Origin: Herpetosiphonaceae bacterium
Lineage (GTDB): Bacteria > Chloroflexota > Chloroflexia > Chloroflexales > Herpetosiphonaceae
NCBI GenBank assembly: GCA_026003835.1
Contig: BPHZ01000007.1
Location: 62,001 to 126,000, forward strand
Direction: 5' to 3'
DNA length: 64,000 bases
The translations under genes were made by a program, and so were the position numbers. This document shows positions 51,503 through 60,562 of this stretch, in pieces; positions within the stretch are counted from its first letter, which is position 1; the number at the start of each line of letters is the position of its first letter. The notes beneath the pieces were generated by a model, which searched no databases, was not told the DNA's origin, and was given only the letters and a program-made list of their open reading frames with translations.

Positions 51503-53356
51503 TTGAGCCGGCCAACCGTTCGTTACACTCTGGCTATCTCCGAACCCACCCGTCATCTCCTCGATGTAACCGTTGAGGTCGATCAGGTTGAAGGCGAGGT
51601 GCTGGAGGTTAAGCTGCCGACCTGGACACCCGGATCGTATTTGATCCGCGAGTATGCCCGCCACGTTCGCGATTTCAACGCGACTGCCGAGGGAAGGGCG
51701 CTGCGCTGGCGCAAGAGCGACAAGCTGACCTGGCGTATCGAAACCGGCGGCGCTCGCAGCGTGACCATCAGCTACCGCGTCTATGGCCACGAGCTGACGG
51801 TGCGTACCAACCATGTCGATTCGACACATGCTCACGTCATCCCCGCGGCAACCTTTATGTTTATCCCCGGCTGTGAGCAGCAACCGGTCGAACTGAGCGT
51901 GAGGGCTCCCGACGGTTGGCGCATCGCCACCGGGCTTGATCGGACCGGCGGCGATCCGGCTAGCTTCACCGCGGCGAATTTCGACCAGCTGGTCGACTCG
52001 CCGCTTGAGATCGGCGATCACCGCCGCCTGGAGTTTGAGGTCGGCGGCAAGCCGCATGCGTTGGTCATCTGGGGGCGCGGCAACGAGGACGAGCAGCAGT
52101 TGGTCGAGGATGCGCGGAAGATTGTCGAGGCAGCCTCCGAAATTTTTGGGCCGCTGCCCTATGACCACTATACCTTTCTGTTGATGTTGGGGGGGGCGAG
52201 CGCCGGCGGCGGCCTGGAACATCGCAACTCTACGTCGCTGTTGCTGCCGCGCCACGTCTTCCGCCCGCGCAAGAGCTACGAACGCTATCTGAGCCTGACA
52301 GCCCACGAGTTTATCCACACCTGGAATGTGAAGCGCCTGCTGCCGGAGGGTCTCATTCCCTTCGACTACACCACCGAGAACTATACCCGGCTGCTCTGGC
52401 TGATGGAGGGTGTAACTGAGTACTACACCGATATTGTGCTGCGCCGCGCCGGGCTGATCTCGCCTGAGCGCTACCGCGAGCGCCTGGCCGAGGATATTGT
52501 GACGCTGCAGACGACCCCCGGCCGTCGGGTACAGAGCCTGGAGGACTCCAGCTTCGATACCTGGATCAAGTTCTACCGTCCTGATGAGACGACGCCAAAT
52601 ACAAGTGTCTCTTACTACCTCAAAGGCGCGCTGCTCGGCCTCTGCCTTGACCTGGAGATCCGGCGCCGCACGGATAATGGGCGATCGCTTGACGATGTGA
52701 TGCGCTTCTTGTATGAAACCTATGCTCTGCAGGGGCGCGGTATCCCCGAGGAGGGCGGTGTCGAGCGGGCGGTCGCCGATGTGGCCGGCGGGGATTGGGC
52801 TGAGTTCTTTGCTCGCTATGTCGCCGGTACTGACGAGCTGCCCTTTGAGCGCGCGCTGGATGCGGCAGGCATCGCGCTGGAGTGGGGCTATAAAGATATG
52901 ATCGAAGGTGGCGATGCTCCACGGCCACAGCTCGGAGCGCGGGTCAAGCCTGATCAGGGCCGCCTGAAGGTGACCCATGTGCTGGATGGCGGGAGCGCGG
53001 CGGCAGCGGGACTTGCTCCCGACGATGAGCTGGTAGCGCTGGATGGCTGGCGGATCGACGATTCGAATCTCAAGGACCGGCTGGCCGACTACCGCATTGG
53101 CGATACGATCACTGTTGCGTTTTTCCGCCGTGATGAGCTGCTGCACCTGCCCATGACCTTCCTTGAGCCGCCCCGCGATAAGTTGACGTTGCTCCAGGTC
53201 GATGATCCCGATGAGCAGCAGCGCCGCATCTACGAGAGCTGGATGCAGACACCCTGGCGCGAGGATGAGAAGGCGACGGCTACAGCACATGCAGGAGGCT
53301 CTGTTGCTACGGCTACGGATGAGGTGGTACGTACCAATCCGCGCCAGCCAACGTAG
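51503..53356 (+). CDS. M61-family metallopeptidase with PDZ domain
   Basis: This is a 617-residue protein. The N-terminal beta domain (PTVRYTLAISEPTRHLLDVT) leads into a thermolysin-like catalytic domain with H268-E-F-I-H in TAHEFIHTWNVKRL; the third zinc ligand is in WLMEGVTEYYTDI. A PDZ domain (about 480-560; LGARVKPDQGRLKVTHVLDG, DDELVALDGWRIDDSNLKD) follows. Known relatives are glycyl aminopeptidases. No signal peptide is seen. TTG 51503 is preferred because GGAGG lies 7 bases ahead and it gives the usual family N-terminus; ATG 51488 overlaps that site. An equally long minus-strand frame is a composition shadow. Confidence 0.9.
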   Translation: MSRPTVRYTLAISEPTRHLLDVTVEVDQVEGEVLEVKLPTWTPGSYLIREYARHVRDFNATAEGRALRWRKSDKLTWRIETGGARSVTISYRVYGHELTVRTNHVDSTHAHVIPAATFMFIPGCEQQPVELSVRAPDGWRIATGLDRTGGDPASFTAANFDQLVDSPLEIGDHRRLEFEVGGKPHALVIWGRGNEDEQQLVEDARKIVEAASEIFGPLPYDHYTFLLMLGGASAGGGLEHRNSTSLLLPRHVFRPRKSYERYLSLTAHEFIHTWNVKRLLPEGLIPFDYTTENYTRLLWLMEGVTEYYTDIVLRRAGLISPERYRERLAEDIVTLQTTPGRRVQSLEDSSFDTWIKFYRPDETTPNTSVSYYLKGALLGLCLDLEIRRRTDNGRSLDDVMRFLYETYALQGRGIPEEGGVERAVADVAGGDWAEFFARYVAGTDELPFERALDAAGIALEWGYKDMIEGGDAPRPQLGARVKPDQGRLKVTHVLDGGSAAAAGLAPDDELVALDGWRIDDSNLKDRLADYRIGDTITVAFFRRDELLHLPMTFLEPPRDKLTLLQVDDPDEQQRRIYESWMQTPWREDEKATATAHAGGSVATATDEVVRTNPRQPT

Positions 53357-53404
53357 CGGCCCGCCATACCAATCATCATGGGGAGGTTTGAAGAGGCTAC
53401 GCCG

Positions 53405-53731
53405 ATGAGCGATGCAACACTACGTGAGTTGACAGAGGAGATGCACCGTTTCGTCGCAGGCAAGGGCTGGTACGAGCCAGGCTCGCCGCGCCCGCAGACG
53501 CCGCGCAACCTGGCTATCTCGCTGGCGATCGAGGCAGCCGAGGTGCTTGAGCACTTCCAGTGGCGCGATGAGCCTCGCGATTCCGCCGAGCTGGCCTCCG
53601 AGCTGGCCGATGTGGCGCTCTATCTGCTTCAACTCGCCGATGTAAGTGGAATCGATCTGGCCGGCGCGATCAGGGCTAAGCTGGCGCTGAACGCCGGCCG
53701 GATCTGGGATGCTGAGGAACCGCAGTCCTAA
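53405..53731 (+). CDS. MazG-like nucleotide pyrophosphohydrolase
   Basis: This is a 108-residue all-alpha NTP pyrophosphohydrolase. The metal motifs are LAIEAAEVLEHFQW (ExxE) and SELADVALYLLQLADV (ExxD). Length and the RFxxxKGW-type N-terminus (HRFVAGKGWYEPGSPRPQTP) match the RS21-C6/MazG-like single-domain group, thought to clear damaged or non-standard dNTPs. GAAGAGG lies 8 bases before ATG 53405. Spacing to the M61 gene is 48 bases and to the VOC gene 25 bases, same strand, so one transcript is likely. Confidence 0.9.
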   Translation: MSDATLRELTEEMHRFVAGKGWYEPGSPRPQTPRNLAISLAIEAAEVLEHFQWRDEPRDSAELASELADVALYLLQLADVSGIDLAGAIRAKLALNAGRIWDAEEPQS

Positions 53732-53756
53732 TACACTCTATCCTGCGAGGTTGAGC

Positions 53757-54119
53757 ATGGTCACAGTGACGGCGTTTGCTCATGCTAATCTTGTCGTCGA
53801 AGATGTCGCTGCCGCCCGGCGCTTCTACGGTGAGCTGTTGGGGCTGGAGGAGATTCACCGCCCCGAGGGCGCCGGGCGAGATGGTGTCTGGTATCGGATT
53901 GGCGCTGTCGAATTGCATATTTCGTACGAGGCCAATCCAGCTAACGCGCGCTCAACTCGTCACGTTGCTCTGGAAGTCGCAGACCTCGCGGCTGCCCGGC
54001 AGGCGCTTGAGCAGGCCGGCCATCCAATTGAGGCTGCCCGCCCGCTGCCGGGCATTGAGCGCTTCTTCACCCGCGATCCAGATGGAAATCGGGTCGAGTT
54101 GATGCGACGGTTGACATAA
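53757..54119 (+). CDS. VOC-family (glyoxalase/bleomycin-resistance fold) protein
   Basis: This is a 120-residue protein with two beta-alpha-beta-beta-beta units. It begins FAHANLVVEDVAAARRFYGE (followed by LLGLEE) and ends FFTRDPDGNRVELMRR, both standard. Candidate metal ligands are His in AHANL, His in ELHISY, His in TRHVALEV and Glu in NRVELM. Substrate cannot be predicted. ATG 53757 has GAGG 7 bases ahead. The stop overlaps the likely -35 of the next gene. Confidence 0.85.
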   Translation: MVTVTAFAHANLVVEDVAAARRFYGELLGLEEIHRPEGAGRDGVWYRIGAVELHISYEANPANARSTRHVALEVADLAAARQALEQAGHPIEAARPLPGIERFFTRDPDGNRVELMRRLT

Positions 54120-54141
54120 GTGTGCCAGGGTGTGGTACAAT
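54111..54141 (+). promoter_or_regulatory. Possible promoter of the subtilase gene
   Basis: TTGACA at 54111-54116, overlapping the VOC gene stop, and TACAAT at 54136-54141 are separated by 19 bases, longer than ideal. The leader to 54268 would be about 120 bases. Confidence 0.4.
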
Positions 54142-54267
54142 CGTTCGCCGGAGGGCGATACACTCTCCCTGCTTCGTTCAGTAGCCTGCCATCTCTGCCA
54201 TCCGAAGCTAACGTGGAGCGCTCAGTGGTTCGGGATAGAGCGATCGTAGGAGAATCGAGGGCTTTGA

Positions 54268-56472
54268 GTGGTGATGCGCAGAGTTCCGTGTCGTTGGCTC
54301 CTATGCAGGTTTGTGCTGTTTTCGCTCCTGCTATCGATCTTGCCGACCCTCCTTCCAGGGCATGGCGTACACGCTCAAGGGCAACAGCAGCGCGGCGATG
54401 GCTCACAGTTTTGGAGCGTGCAGTTTGTCAGACCTATCAAGGACGCCTGGCTTGCGCAGCTGCGCTCCGCCGGCCTTGAGCTGGTCAGCTTTTTTCCAAA
54501 CAACGGCTATGTTGTCTGGGGCGATCAGGCCAGTCTTGCCAGGCTCGATGCGCTTGCCGCCAGCAGCAAGGTGATCGAGTGGACTGGCCCATACCTTCCC
54601 TCCTCCAGGTTAGCGCCGTCGCTCCATCAGATAGCGAGCGGGCAGCATCCCGACGAGAAGATCGCCGTTACGGTGCAGTTCTACACAACAAAGGATATCG
54701 GCAGCTCGCTTGCCAGGCTTCGGGCATTGGCCGGACGGATCCACGACCGGCCGGCGCGGGTTCTCGATTTTACCAATATAACGCTGGAGCTTCCTGCCGG
54801 CCAGCTTATGGCTGTCGCCGGCTGGCCGGATGTCTTCAGCATTGAGCCATGGATCACCCCAACCAGGCTCGACGAAGTTCAGGGACAGCTTATCGCAGGA
54901 AACATCACCCGGTCGGGGAAGAGCGTTGTACCGGCTGGGCCGGGCTATCTCAGCTGGCTGGCCTCAAAAGGCTTTCCAACAAATCCCGAGCGCTACCCGA
55001 TTGTCGATATTGTCGATGATGGGCTGGACCAGGGTGATGCACAGTATGTGCTGCACCCTGACTTTCATATGTTCGGCAGCCTGGCAAATCCCGACCGTGT
55101 AAGCTATATTGTAAACTGTACGACTGACAGCAGTGGAAACGGCATTGGCGGGCACGGCACTATCAATGCCGGTATTGTCGCCGGGTATAACAATGGGGTT
55201 GGAACGCTGTACCAGGATGCCGGCGGCTATCGATTGGGTCTAGGCATCTCACCTTACGGGCGTATTAGCGCCACAAAAGTTTTCCAAAATTCCGGCATCT
55301 GGGATACGCTTGGTTGCGGAGGGACCGATCAGGATGTTGTCGGCGCCAGCTATACCTCCGGCGCCGCGATCACCTCAAATAGCTGGGGCTACGCTGTATC
55401 GGGCGCCTACAATACCACTGCTCAGGCCTATGACGCGCTGACCCGTGACGCTTCGCCTGGTGAGCCTGGAAACCAGGAGATGTTACATATCTTCGCTGCG
55501 GGTAACGGCGGTCCCACAATGTCCACTATCAGTTCGCCAGGAACGGCGAAGAATGTGCTTACTGTTGGGGCGACGGAGAGCGTGCGTAAGAACGGTATCC
55601 CCGATGGGTGCATGGTCGCCGAGAGCGATAGCGCCGATGATGTGATCGGCTTTTCATCGCGCGGGCCGACGAAGGATCGCCGGATGAAGCCGGATATTGT
55701 CGCGCCCGGTGTTCATATCCAGGGCCCGGCTTCGCTCGATCCTGCCTATAATGGCAGTGGCGTCTGCGATACGCATTACCCCAGCGGCCAGACACTCTAC
55801 ACCTGGTCGTCCGGCACCAGCCATGCTGCGCCTGCCATCGCCGGCGCAGTCTCACTAGTGTATGAGTACTATGGGCGCGTGCTGCGGCCGGGCCGCACTC
55901 CCAGCCCTGCCATGCTCAAAGCGCTGCTGATTAACTCGGCGCGTTATCTGCACGGCGAGGGTGCTGCCGATACATTGCCCAGCCCCAGCCAGGGTTGGGG
56001 CAGCGTCGATCTTGGAACGTTATTTGAGGATACGTCGCGCATGCTTGTTGACCAGACTGTAAGGTTTGGCGAGAGCGACGAGACCTATGTGATGAACGGC
56101 ACGGTTGATGATCCCGCGCAGCCGCTGCGTATCTCGCTGGTTTGGACCGATGCTCCTGGCCCGACAACGGGCAGCGCCCATGTGAATGATCTTGACCTGG
56201 AGCTCACAATTGGTGGAGACGTGTACAAAGGCAATGTCTTCAAGGGCGCGTTCTCCATATCTGGGGGATCGCACGATCAGCGCAATAATGTCGAGAATAT
56301 TTTTTTACCCGCAGGGTCGAGAGGCAGCTTCTCGGTACGCGTTATCGCCAGAAACATTGCCGACGATGGTGTGCCGGGAAATGCGGACTCGACCGACCAG
56401 GATTTTGCGCTGGTGATCTCAAATGCTGAGCTGAAACAGGTCTATCTACCCCTGGTACAGATTGAAAATTGA
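54268..56472 (+). CDS. Secreted S8 (subtilisin-like) serine peptidase
   Basis: This is a 734-residue exported protease. A signal peptide (residues 10-35, ending GVHAQ) is followed by a propeptide-like region (about 45-210). The catalytic domain has D250 (VDIVDDGLD), H296 (GIGGHGTINAG) and S518 (SSGTSHAAPAIAGAV). The C-terminal 140 residues are beta-rich (LRISLVWTDAPG, NDLDLELTIGGDVY), like the jelly-roll of kexin-type enzymes. The triad is intact. The start could be GTG 54268, GTG 54271 or ATG 54274; the first has GAGGG at a good distance. Confidence 0.92.
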   Translation: MVMRRVPCRWLLCRFVLFSLLLSILPTLLPGHGVHAQGQQQRGDGSQFWSVQFVRPIKDAWLAQLRSAGLELVSFFPNNGYVVWGDQASLARLDALAASSKVIEWTGPYLPSSRLAPSLHQIASGQHPDEKIAVTVQFYTTKDIGSSLARLRALAGRIHDRPARVLDFTNITLELPAGQLMAVAGWPDVFSIEPWITPTRLDEVQGQLIAGNITRSGKSVVPAGPGYLSWLASKGFPTNPERYPIVDIVDDGLDQGDAQYVLHPDFHMFGSLANPDRVSYIVNCTTDSSGNGIGGHGTINAGIVAGYNNGVGTLYQDAGGYRLGLGISPYGRISATKVFQNSGIWDTLGCGGTDQDVVGASYTSGAAITSNSWGYAVSGAYNTTAQAYDALTRDASPGEPGNQEMLHIFAAGNGGPTMSTISSPGTAKNVLTVGATESVRKNGIPDGCMVAESDSADDVIGFSSRGPTKDRRMKPDIVAPGVHIQGPASLDPAYNGSGVCDTHYPSGQTLYTWSSGTSHAAPAIAGAVSLVYEYYGRVLRPGRTPSPAMLKALLINSARYLHGEGAADTLPSPSQGWGSVDLGTLFEDTSRMLVDQTVRFGESDETYVMNGTVDDPAQPLRISLVWTDAPGPTTGSAHVNDLDLELTIGGDVYKGNVFKGAFSISGGSHDQRNNVENIFLPAGSRGSFSVRVIARNIADDGVPGNADSTDQDFALVISNAELKQVYLPLVQIEN

Positions 56473-56489
56473 TAGTAAGGGGGCTTGCA

Positions 56490-56927
56490 ATGAGCGAGAT
56501 TTGTCTCCTGTGTACAGAGATTGATCCCTACCTGATTGCCTATGAAGAGAGGTTCTGGCAGGTGGTTATCAACCGTAATCAGAACTATCTGGGCAAGACC
56601 ATGTTGGTGCTGCGCCGGCACGAGGAGTCGCTGGCAAACCTCAACGACGAGGAGGTATTGGCGATGTGGCGGCTGCTGCGCCGCGTCCACCAGGCGCTCC
56701 AGAATCTCTTCCAGCCCGATCACTTCAACGATGTTTTCCTGATGAACCGCAACCGCCATGTGCACCTCCATATCATTCCACGCTATGCCAATCCGCGTCT
56801 CTTTGCAGCGACACTGTTTGAGGATGGTCGCTTAGGCATGCACTATCAGCTCGACACTGAGCGCGAGCTGCCGCCGGCCGTCTACGCCGCGCTGGCCGAG
56901 GCGCTGGAGGAGCGACTCTCGTCGTAA
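56490..56927 (+). CDS. HIT-family protein
   Basis: This is a 145-residue nucleotide hydrolase or transferase. The histidine triad HVHLHII lies near residue 92. The N-terminal ICLLCTEIDPYLIAYE has one CxxC-like cysteine pair region (LCT) without a full zinc site. FRNxNQNYLGKTMLVLRRHE-type context (NRNQNYLGKTMLVLRRH) is usual. Substrates are probably dinucleoside polyphosphates or AMP-linked compounds. ATG 56490 lies 17 bases after the subtilase stop, with GGGGG ahead. Confidence 0.9.
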   Translation: MSEICLLCTEIDPYLIAYEERFWQVVINRNQNYLGKTMLVLRRHEESLANLNDEEVLAMWRLLRRVHQALQNLFQPDHFNDVFLMNRNRHVHLHIIPRYANPRLFAATLFEDGRLGMHYQLDTERELPPAVYAALAEALEERLSS

Positions 56928-57008
56928 GCCCCACCCTGATCAGGGCGTTTCTACTCGGACATCTCGGTACAGGTTGACTGCCTGTCTGCGCCCGCGATAA
57001 ACAGCCGG

Positions 57009-57503
57009 CTACTGGTCCTGTGGCAGCCGCGGCGCCTGCCTCAACACAGCTTCCAGCCGCTCGATCAGCTCCGCCTGGGCGGGATTGATCTTCTGCCTGG
57101 CTGTCGCCGGATCGAACCATGCGCAGCGATCAACCTCGGGAAATACCCGCCAGCGCCCCGAGCCCTTTGGATACTCCATTCGCATCGTATTGCTTACGAT
57201 CCGCTCTGGATCGGCATCTCCCTCCCAGGCCCAGGCATGCACCGTTTTTCCTGCTTTCTGGCGGATGCTGCCGAGCGGAATAAATGGACCTCGTGGGCAA
57301 ATGCCAGTCTCTTCTTCAAACTCCCGGCAAGCCGCGCTCAGAGGTTCCTCACCGGCGTTCACCAGACCCTTAGGGATGGTCCAGGCGCCCTCATCCTTTC
57401 TGTTCCAAAATGGACCGCCCGGATGCGCAAGGAATACCTCCACGACTCCATTGATACGGCGAAACAAGAGCAGACCCGCGCTGATGGTTGTTTGTCTGTT
57501 CAT
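57009..57503 (-). CDS. Nudix hydrolase
   Basis: This is a 164-residue enzyme with an intact Nudix box (GLVNAGEEPLSAACREFEEE, followed by TGI). The N-terminus TISAGLLLFRRINGVVEVFL and HPGGPFWNRKDEGAWTIPKG match the COG4119 group of predicted NTP pyrophosphohydrolases with DATP/Ap4A-like relatives. There is no zinc ribbon, unlike the Nudix protein at 13.8 kb. The ribosome binding site is weak. Convergent with the HIT gene, 81 bases apart. Confidence 0.9.
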   Translation of the reverse strand: MNRQTTISAGLLLFRRINGVVEVFLAHPGGPFWNRKDEGAWTIPKGLVNAGEEPLSAACREFEEETGICPRGPFIPLGSIRQKAGKTVHAWAWEGDADPERIVSNTMRMEYPKGSGRWRVFPEVDRCAWFDPATARQKINPAQAELIERLEAVLRQAPRLPQDQ

Positions 57504-58144
57504 GGTTTAATCTGGGATGCACGGCACACGTCGAAGCGCAGATCTCCGGCGCGCCCTGACCTGCTTGATGTTCTACGCTTCGCTGGTGCTTCTCGAAGGA
57601 CTGTTGAAGCCATGCCTGCGGCCAGGAGTGGGAGGTGGCCGAACGGCACGGACATAGTTGTTAAGCAAGATCAGTGCCTTCACAAATCCTACCGCTTGAC
57701 AAGGCACTGGAAGAGTCGGTCGGTGGTGGCGGTGACACGGGCGGAGCGGCCACGGCAGGCGGTTGGCCCGGCAATATTATCGGCAGTGGCGGGCTCAAAA
57801 TCGGCAAGGATAGCGGTGAGAGCACCGGCGGCGGAGGCCCTGGCACAGGCACGACCGGCAGTGATGCCGATGACCGGACGATGGATTAAACGTTGCGGTG
57901 ATGGACCAGTCTCTGCTGAGAATCGCACTAGAAGGGTTCCGAAATCTTAATAATTCGTATATACTATACGTAGCCGTTGGCCCGGCAAAACAGATGTACG
58001 TCTTAAAAGCGGGGGCTGCCTGGTGACGATTGATGATGGTTGCAGAGATCTCCATCCTGCTCCAGCGCGTCCCATCCAATGCTTTGTATCATCGACCTGC
58101 CGCAGCAACTGACCATGGCTTCGCGGATAGGGAAGGAGGAGTCC
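57504..58144. other. 640-base region with a low-complexity frame and a palindrome
   Basis: No recognisable gene lies here. From GTG 57674 to TAA 57889 a 71-residue Gly/Thr/Ser-rich frame (VGGGGDTGGAATAGGWPG) is open, but it lacks a good ribosome binding site, and the opposite strand encodes an equally open Pro-rich frame, so the signal may be composition only. A palindrome CGTATA-TAC-TATACG (57956-57970) lies 175 bases before the STAND ATPase gene and may be its operator or overlap its promoter. Confidence 0.4.
57956..57970 (+). promoter_or_regulatory. Palindrome upstream of the STAND ATPase gene
   Basis: CGTATA TAC TATACG is a perfect 6-3-6 inverted repeat within an AT-rich stretch and includes a TATACT that could serve as a -10. 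No convincing -35 is present, which would fit an activated or repressed promoter. Confidence 0.4.
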
Positions 58145-60562
58145 ATGGAACAGCAAGCACCATCTGGACAGCGGATCAAGCAGCAACCCCATGATCAACC
58201 CGATCCTCCGCCCTTTCCCGCAAGCTTCCAGGAATTTCAGCAGCGCACCAATGTGCCTCTACCGCTGACCAGCTTCATTGGCCGGCAGCATGAGCTTGCA
58301 GAGATTCCCCGGATCCTTGCCGATGCCCGCCTTGTCACGCTTACAGGCATCGCAGGGATCGGGAAGACGAGATTAGCACAGCAGATAGCGCTTCAGCTGA
58401 TCGATACCTATCCGGACGGCGTCTGGTTTGTTGAGCTCGCGCCGATTTCTGACCCCGCTCTTGTTCCACAAACAGTGCTGGGTGTCTTCGGCGTCCGTAA
58501 GAAGAGCGCGCGCCCTCCGATGGAAAGTCTATTTGAGCTTCTGCGTGCCAAACAGCTCTTGCTTATCCTGGATAACTGCGAGCGCCTTCTCTCGGCGTGC
58601 GCACAGCTGGTCGAGGAGTTGCTGCTTCCATGTCCTCAGCTCCGTATCCTGGCAACCAGCAGGGAGATGCTGGGCGTCAGTGGTGAAGTAACCTACCCTG
58701 TACCACCGCTGGCCGTGCCGGACTATCGCCAACCTGTATTGCCCGATAGCCTGCTCCAGATTGAAGCCGCGCAGCTCTTTGTCGAGCGTGCCCGCGCCCT
58801 GGTTCCTTCCTTCACACTCACCGAGCAAAATGCCCCCCGCGTGGCCGAGATCTGCGCCCGGCTCGATGGTCTTCCGCTGGCCCTTGAGTTGGCTGCGGCA
58901 AGAGTGCGCATCTTCCCTGTGGAGCAAATCGCCGCGCGCCTCGACCGTCGCTTTCGGCTGTTGAGCGAGAGTAGCCGTACAGCTCTGCCGCGCCACCGGA
59001 TTTTGCGCGCGTTGGTTGATTGGAGCTACGACCTGCTCTCTCTTGCCGAGCAGCGGCTCTTTCGCCGGCTCTCCGTCTTTGTCGGCAGCTGGTCCCTTGA
59101 AGTAGCTCAGGCTGTCTGCGCCGGGGAGGGCATCGAGGAGGATACAATCCTGGATCTCTTGCCCTATTTGGTGGAAAAATCACTGGTGATTGCTGAGCCC
59201 GATGAGGAGGGCGCCCTCCGCTACCGTATGTTGGAAATACTCCGCGAGTACGCGCGGGAGCGCCTGATCGAGAGTGGAGAGCTTGAGGCGACTCAGCGCC
59301 GCCACGCTGTTTACTACCTGGCGCTGGTGCGCTCGGCCGACCAGGGACTGGTCAGCTCCGAGCAGGCGGATTGGCTGCGGCGGCTTGAATCTGAGCATGA
59401 CAACCTGCGAGCTGCCCTACGCTGGGCGATCGAGCATCGCGAGGCCGAGCTTGGGCTGCGGCTGGGAGGTACGCTCTGGCGCTTCTGGTATATGCACGGA
59501 TATTTAACCGAGGGCCAGCAATGGCTGATGAAGCTCCTATCGTTGCCTGCAAACGTTGCACAGACGCTTGCGCGGGCACAGGCGCTCAATGGAGCCGGCA
59601 ACATGGCCTACAAGTGCAGTGACTACGCGACGGCCCGCATGCTCCACGAAGAAGGGTTAGCCATTGCCCGCGATAAAGGCTATGCGCCGGGCGTCGCCTC
59701 ATCACTCAACAACCTTGGCCTCATCGCTCGCGCTCAGGCGGACTATGCTCAGTCGCAGGCGTTCTATGAGGAGGCGCTTGCGCTCAATCGCTCGCTGGGC
59801 AATCGCTTCTCGGAGGCGCTCAATCTCAATAACCTTGGCAATGTTCTCTATGACCGAGGTGATTACCCGGCAGCCCAAGCTTGCCAGCAAGAAAGCGTCG
59901 CTATCTATCGGAGCCTCAATAACCCCTGGGGCACCGCTATGGCCCTGTGCGATCTTGGAAATGCACTTTATGCGCAGGGAGATGTGCAGGAGGCTCGCTC
60001 CTGCTATGAGCAAAGTTTGGCATTACGGCAGGAGATCGGCGATAACGAGGGGGTCGCTTTATCACTGCATTATCTGGGCATTGTTGCCCGCGATCAGGGC
60101 GACGACCAACAGGCCGTCAGGCTCCTGTCCCAAAGCCTGTCCATGCGCAGGCAGTTTGAGGACAGGCGCGATCTTGCGGCGACGCTGCTGGCCCTCGCCC
60201 TGGTTATGCAGGAGCAAGGTGATGAGAGTCAGGCGATAGTGCTCCTGCGGGAAGGGATGGAGCTTCAAATGGCACTGGGTACCAGGCTGGGCGCAGCGCA
60301 GTGCCTGGAAGCCAGCGCCAGGATTCTGGCGGGCAACGGATCGGCGACGCTGGCTGTTCAATGCCTGGGAGCTGCTCAGGCGATCCGCGAGAGCATCGGA
60401 GCCCCGCTGCCGCCAATGGAGCGTGACGGGTACCAGCGCACACTCGCAAGCTTACGCGATCAACTGGGCGAGGCAGCCTTTGACGCGGCATGGGCTGAGG
60501 GTTACGCTACGGACCCGGCCAAGGCGCTGGCCTCCGTCCTGGATGAGCTGCGTATCTCTTAG
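58145..60562 (+). CDS. STAND (NB-ARC-like) ATPase with TPR repeats
   Basis: This is an 805-residue cytoplasmic protein. A Pro/Gln-rich N-terminus (1-35) precedes LTSFIGRQHELAEI and a P-loop ATPase (about 45-330) with Walker A LTGIAGIGKTRLAQQIA and Walker B LLLILDNCERLL; a winged-helix region follows (DLLSLAEQRLFRRLSVF). Residues about 500-760 are at least five tetratricopeptide repeats (GVASSLNNLGLIARAQADYA, SEALNLNNLGNVLYDRGDYP, GTAMALCDLGNALYAQGDVQ). Similar ATPases in LuxR/AfsR regulators carry a DNA-binding domain; none is seen at either end here. GGAGGAG precedes ATG 58145. The stop overlaps the convergent HAD gene by four bases. Confidence 0.88.
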   Translation: MEQQAPSGQRIKQQPHDQPDPPPFPASFQEFQQRTNVPLPLTSFIGRQHELAEIPRILADARLVTLTGIAGIGKTRLAQQIALQLIDTYPDGVWFVELAPISDPALVPQTVLGVFGVRKKSARPPMESLFELLRAKQLLLILDNCERLLSACAQLVEELLLPCPQLRILATSREMLGVSGEVTYPVPPLAVPDYRQPVLPDSLLQIEAAQLFVERARALVPSFTLTEQNAPRVAEICARLDGLPLALELAAARVRIFPVEQIAARLDRRFRLLSESSRTALPRHRILRALVDWSYDLLSLAEQRLFRRLSVFVGSWSLEVAQAVCAGEGIEEDTILDLLPYLVEKSLVIAEPDEEGALRYRMLEILREYARERLIESGELEATQRRHAVYYLALVRSADQGLVSSEQADWLRRLESEHDNLRAALRWAIEHREAELGLRLGGTLWRFWYMHGYLTEGQQWLMKLLSLPANVAQTLARAQALNGAGNMAYKCSDYATARMLHEEGLAIARDKGYAPGVASSLNNLGLIARAQADYAQSQAFYEEALALNRSLGNRFSEALNLNNLGNVLYDRGDYPAAQACQQESVAIYRSLNNPWGTAMALCDLGNALYAQGDVQEARSCYEQSLALRQEIGDNEGVALSLHYLGIVARDQGDDQQAVRLLSQSLSMRRQFEDRRDLAATLLALALVMQEQGDESQAIVLLREGMELQMALGTRLGAAQCLEASARILAGNGSATLAVQCLGAAQAIRESIGAPLPPMERDGYQRTLASLRDQLGEAAFDAAWAEGYATDPAKALASVLDELRIS

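Noticed and set aside
51422..53290. 622-residue frame on the minus strand opposite the M61 peptidase gene.
   Set aside because: It mirrors a gene with intact catalytic motifs, shows no domain and is explained by high GC third positions.
57661..57889. Overlapping Pro-rich (minus) and Gly-rich (plus) frames before the STAND ATPase gene.
   Set aside because: Complementary low-complexity frames arise from one GGN/CCN-rich stretch; neither has a ribosome binding site or recognisable fold, so they are only described with the region.
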